Source: Prevotella sp. UBA3288
Lineage (GTDB): Bacteria > Bacteroidota > Bacteroidia > Bacteroidales > Bacteroidaceae
Direction: 5' to 3'
DNA length: 35,241 nt
NCBI GenBank assembly: GCA_002361655.1
Contig: DETM01000048.1
Span: 4,058 to 39,298, forward strand
This document shows positions 35,230 through 35,241 of this stretch, in pieces. Below the pieces are notes generated by a model. The model was not told the DNA's origin. It did no database searches and saw only the letters and a program-made list of their open reading frames with translations. The first letter of the stretch is position 1. Each line of letters opens with the position of its first letter. The position numbers and the translations under genes are program-made.

Positions 35230-35241
35230 CACCTTCAGGAT
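35116..35241 (-). CDS. comM: ComM/YifB family Mg-chelatase-like ATPase, C-terminal end (partial, runs off window)
   Basis: The last 41 codons and TAA are visible: '[20 protein letters not shown]' then '[21 protein letters not shown]'. This is the typical C-terminus of ComM/YifB AAA+ proteins, hexameric helicases involved in branch migration during natural transformation in other bacteria. Unlike the 33807 fragment, it keeps 'ILKVAR' before 'RTIADL', so this is likely the intact gene. Whether the rest is complete cannot be seen. Confidence 0.8.
   Translation of the reverse strand: MLKVARTIADLAGSEKVETMHIAEAIGYRNLDRGDWAERGI

Overview
The window looks like a chromosomal piece of a Bacteroidota organism, most likely a gut or rumen Prevotella-type bacterium. 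The basis is: start regions without Shine-Dalgarno sequences; several TAnnTTTG (-7) promoter boxes; secreted enzymes ending in a short 'YNLxGQ...GIYIxNGKKVxVK'-type tail; small 'MKKTYIIP...' peptides; and an enzyme set (GH10-CE1 and CE6-CE1 fusions, GH98, GH31 with a PA14 insert) typical of Prevotella and Bacteroides xylan loci. No SusC/SusD pair, hybrid two-component regulator or GH3 beta-xylosidase lies inside the window, so this is either one flank of a polysaccharide utilization locus or a satellite block of secreted enzymes.

Layout. 1-2771: a secreted multi-domain adhesin or glycan-binding protein, followed by a 57-residue acidic peptide gene. 2772-6734: a very large modular surface protein ending at a strong intrinsic terminator (6758-6797). 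6819-18564: a tight same-strand run of GH43, a CotH-type kinase, a CE1-like esterase with an Ig domain, a GH31 alpha-xylosidase-like enzyme, and a 1225-residue GH43-CBM6-GH43-CBM6-esterase fusion. 18621-28258: a GH10 xylanase with an Ig domain, a CE6-CE1 double esterase, a GH10-CE1 xylanase/feruloyl esterase and a GH98 enzyme. Together these would cut a decorated glucuronoarabinoxylan backbone (GH10, GH98), remove acetyl and feruloyl esters (CE6, CE1, other esterases) and strip arabinose and xylose side groups (GH43, GH31).

28320-28360 is a large hairpin between convergent units. 28466-31573 (minus strand) is an operon of two phenylacetate-CoA ligases and an ACT-domain protein. It is divergent from an ADP-forming acyl-CoA synthetase (31700-33760). 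These genes fit aryl/branched acid fermentation and energy conservation and are unrelated to xylan. 33807-35241 is a small variable island: a rhuM-family gene lies between two copies of the 3' end of a comM/yifB (Mg-chelatase-like) gene. One copy is an internally deleted fragment; the other is the end of a gene that runs off the window.

The most unusual signals are structural. (1) A repeated junction unit (secretion tail + AT-rich spacer + signal peptide) brackets the CE1-like esterase gene. (2) Low-complexity and GC-rich palindromic repeats of the intergenic kind appear in frame inside enzyme loops and linkers (GH43, the GH43 fusion, CE6-CE1). (3) The GH31 gene ends abruptly where an intergenic tandem repeat begins. 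(4) The first gene changes base composition midway. (5) rhuM sits inside a duplicated comM tail.
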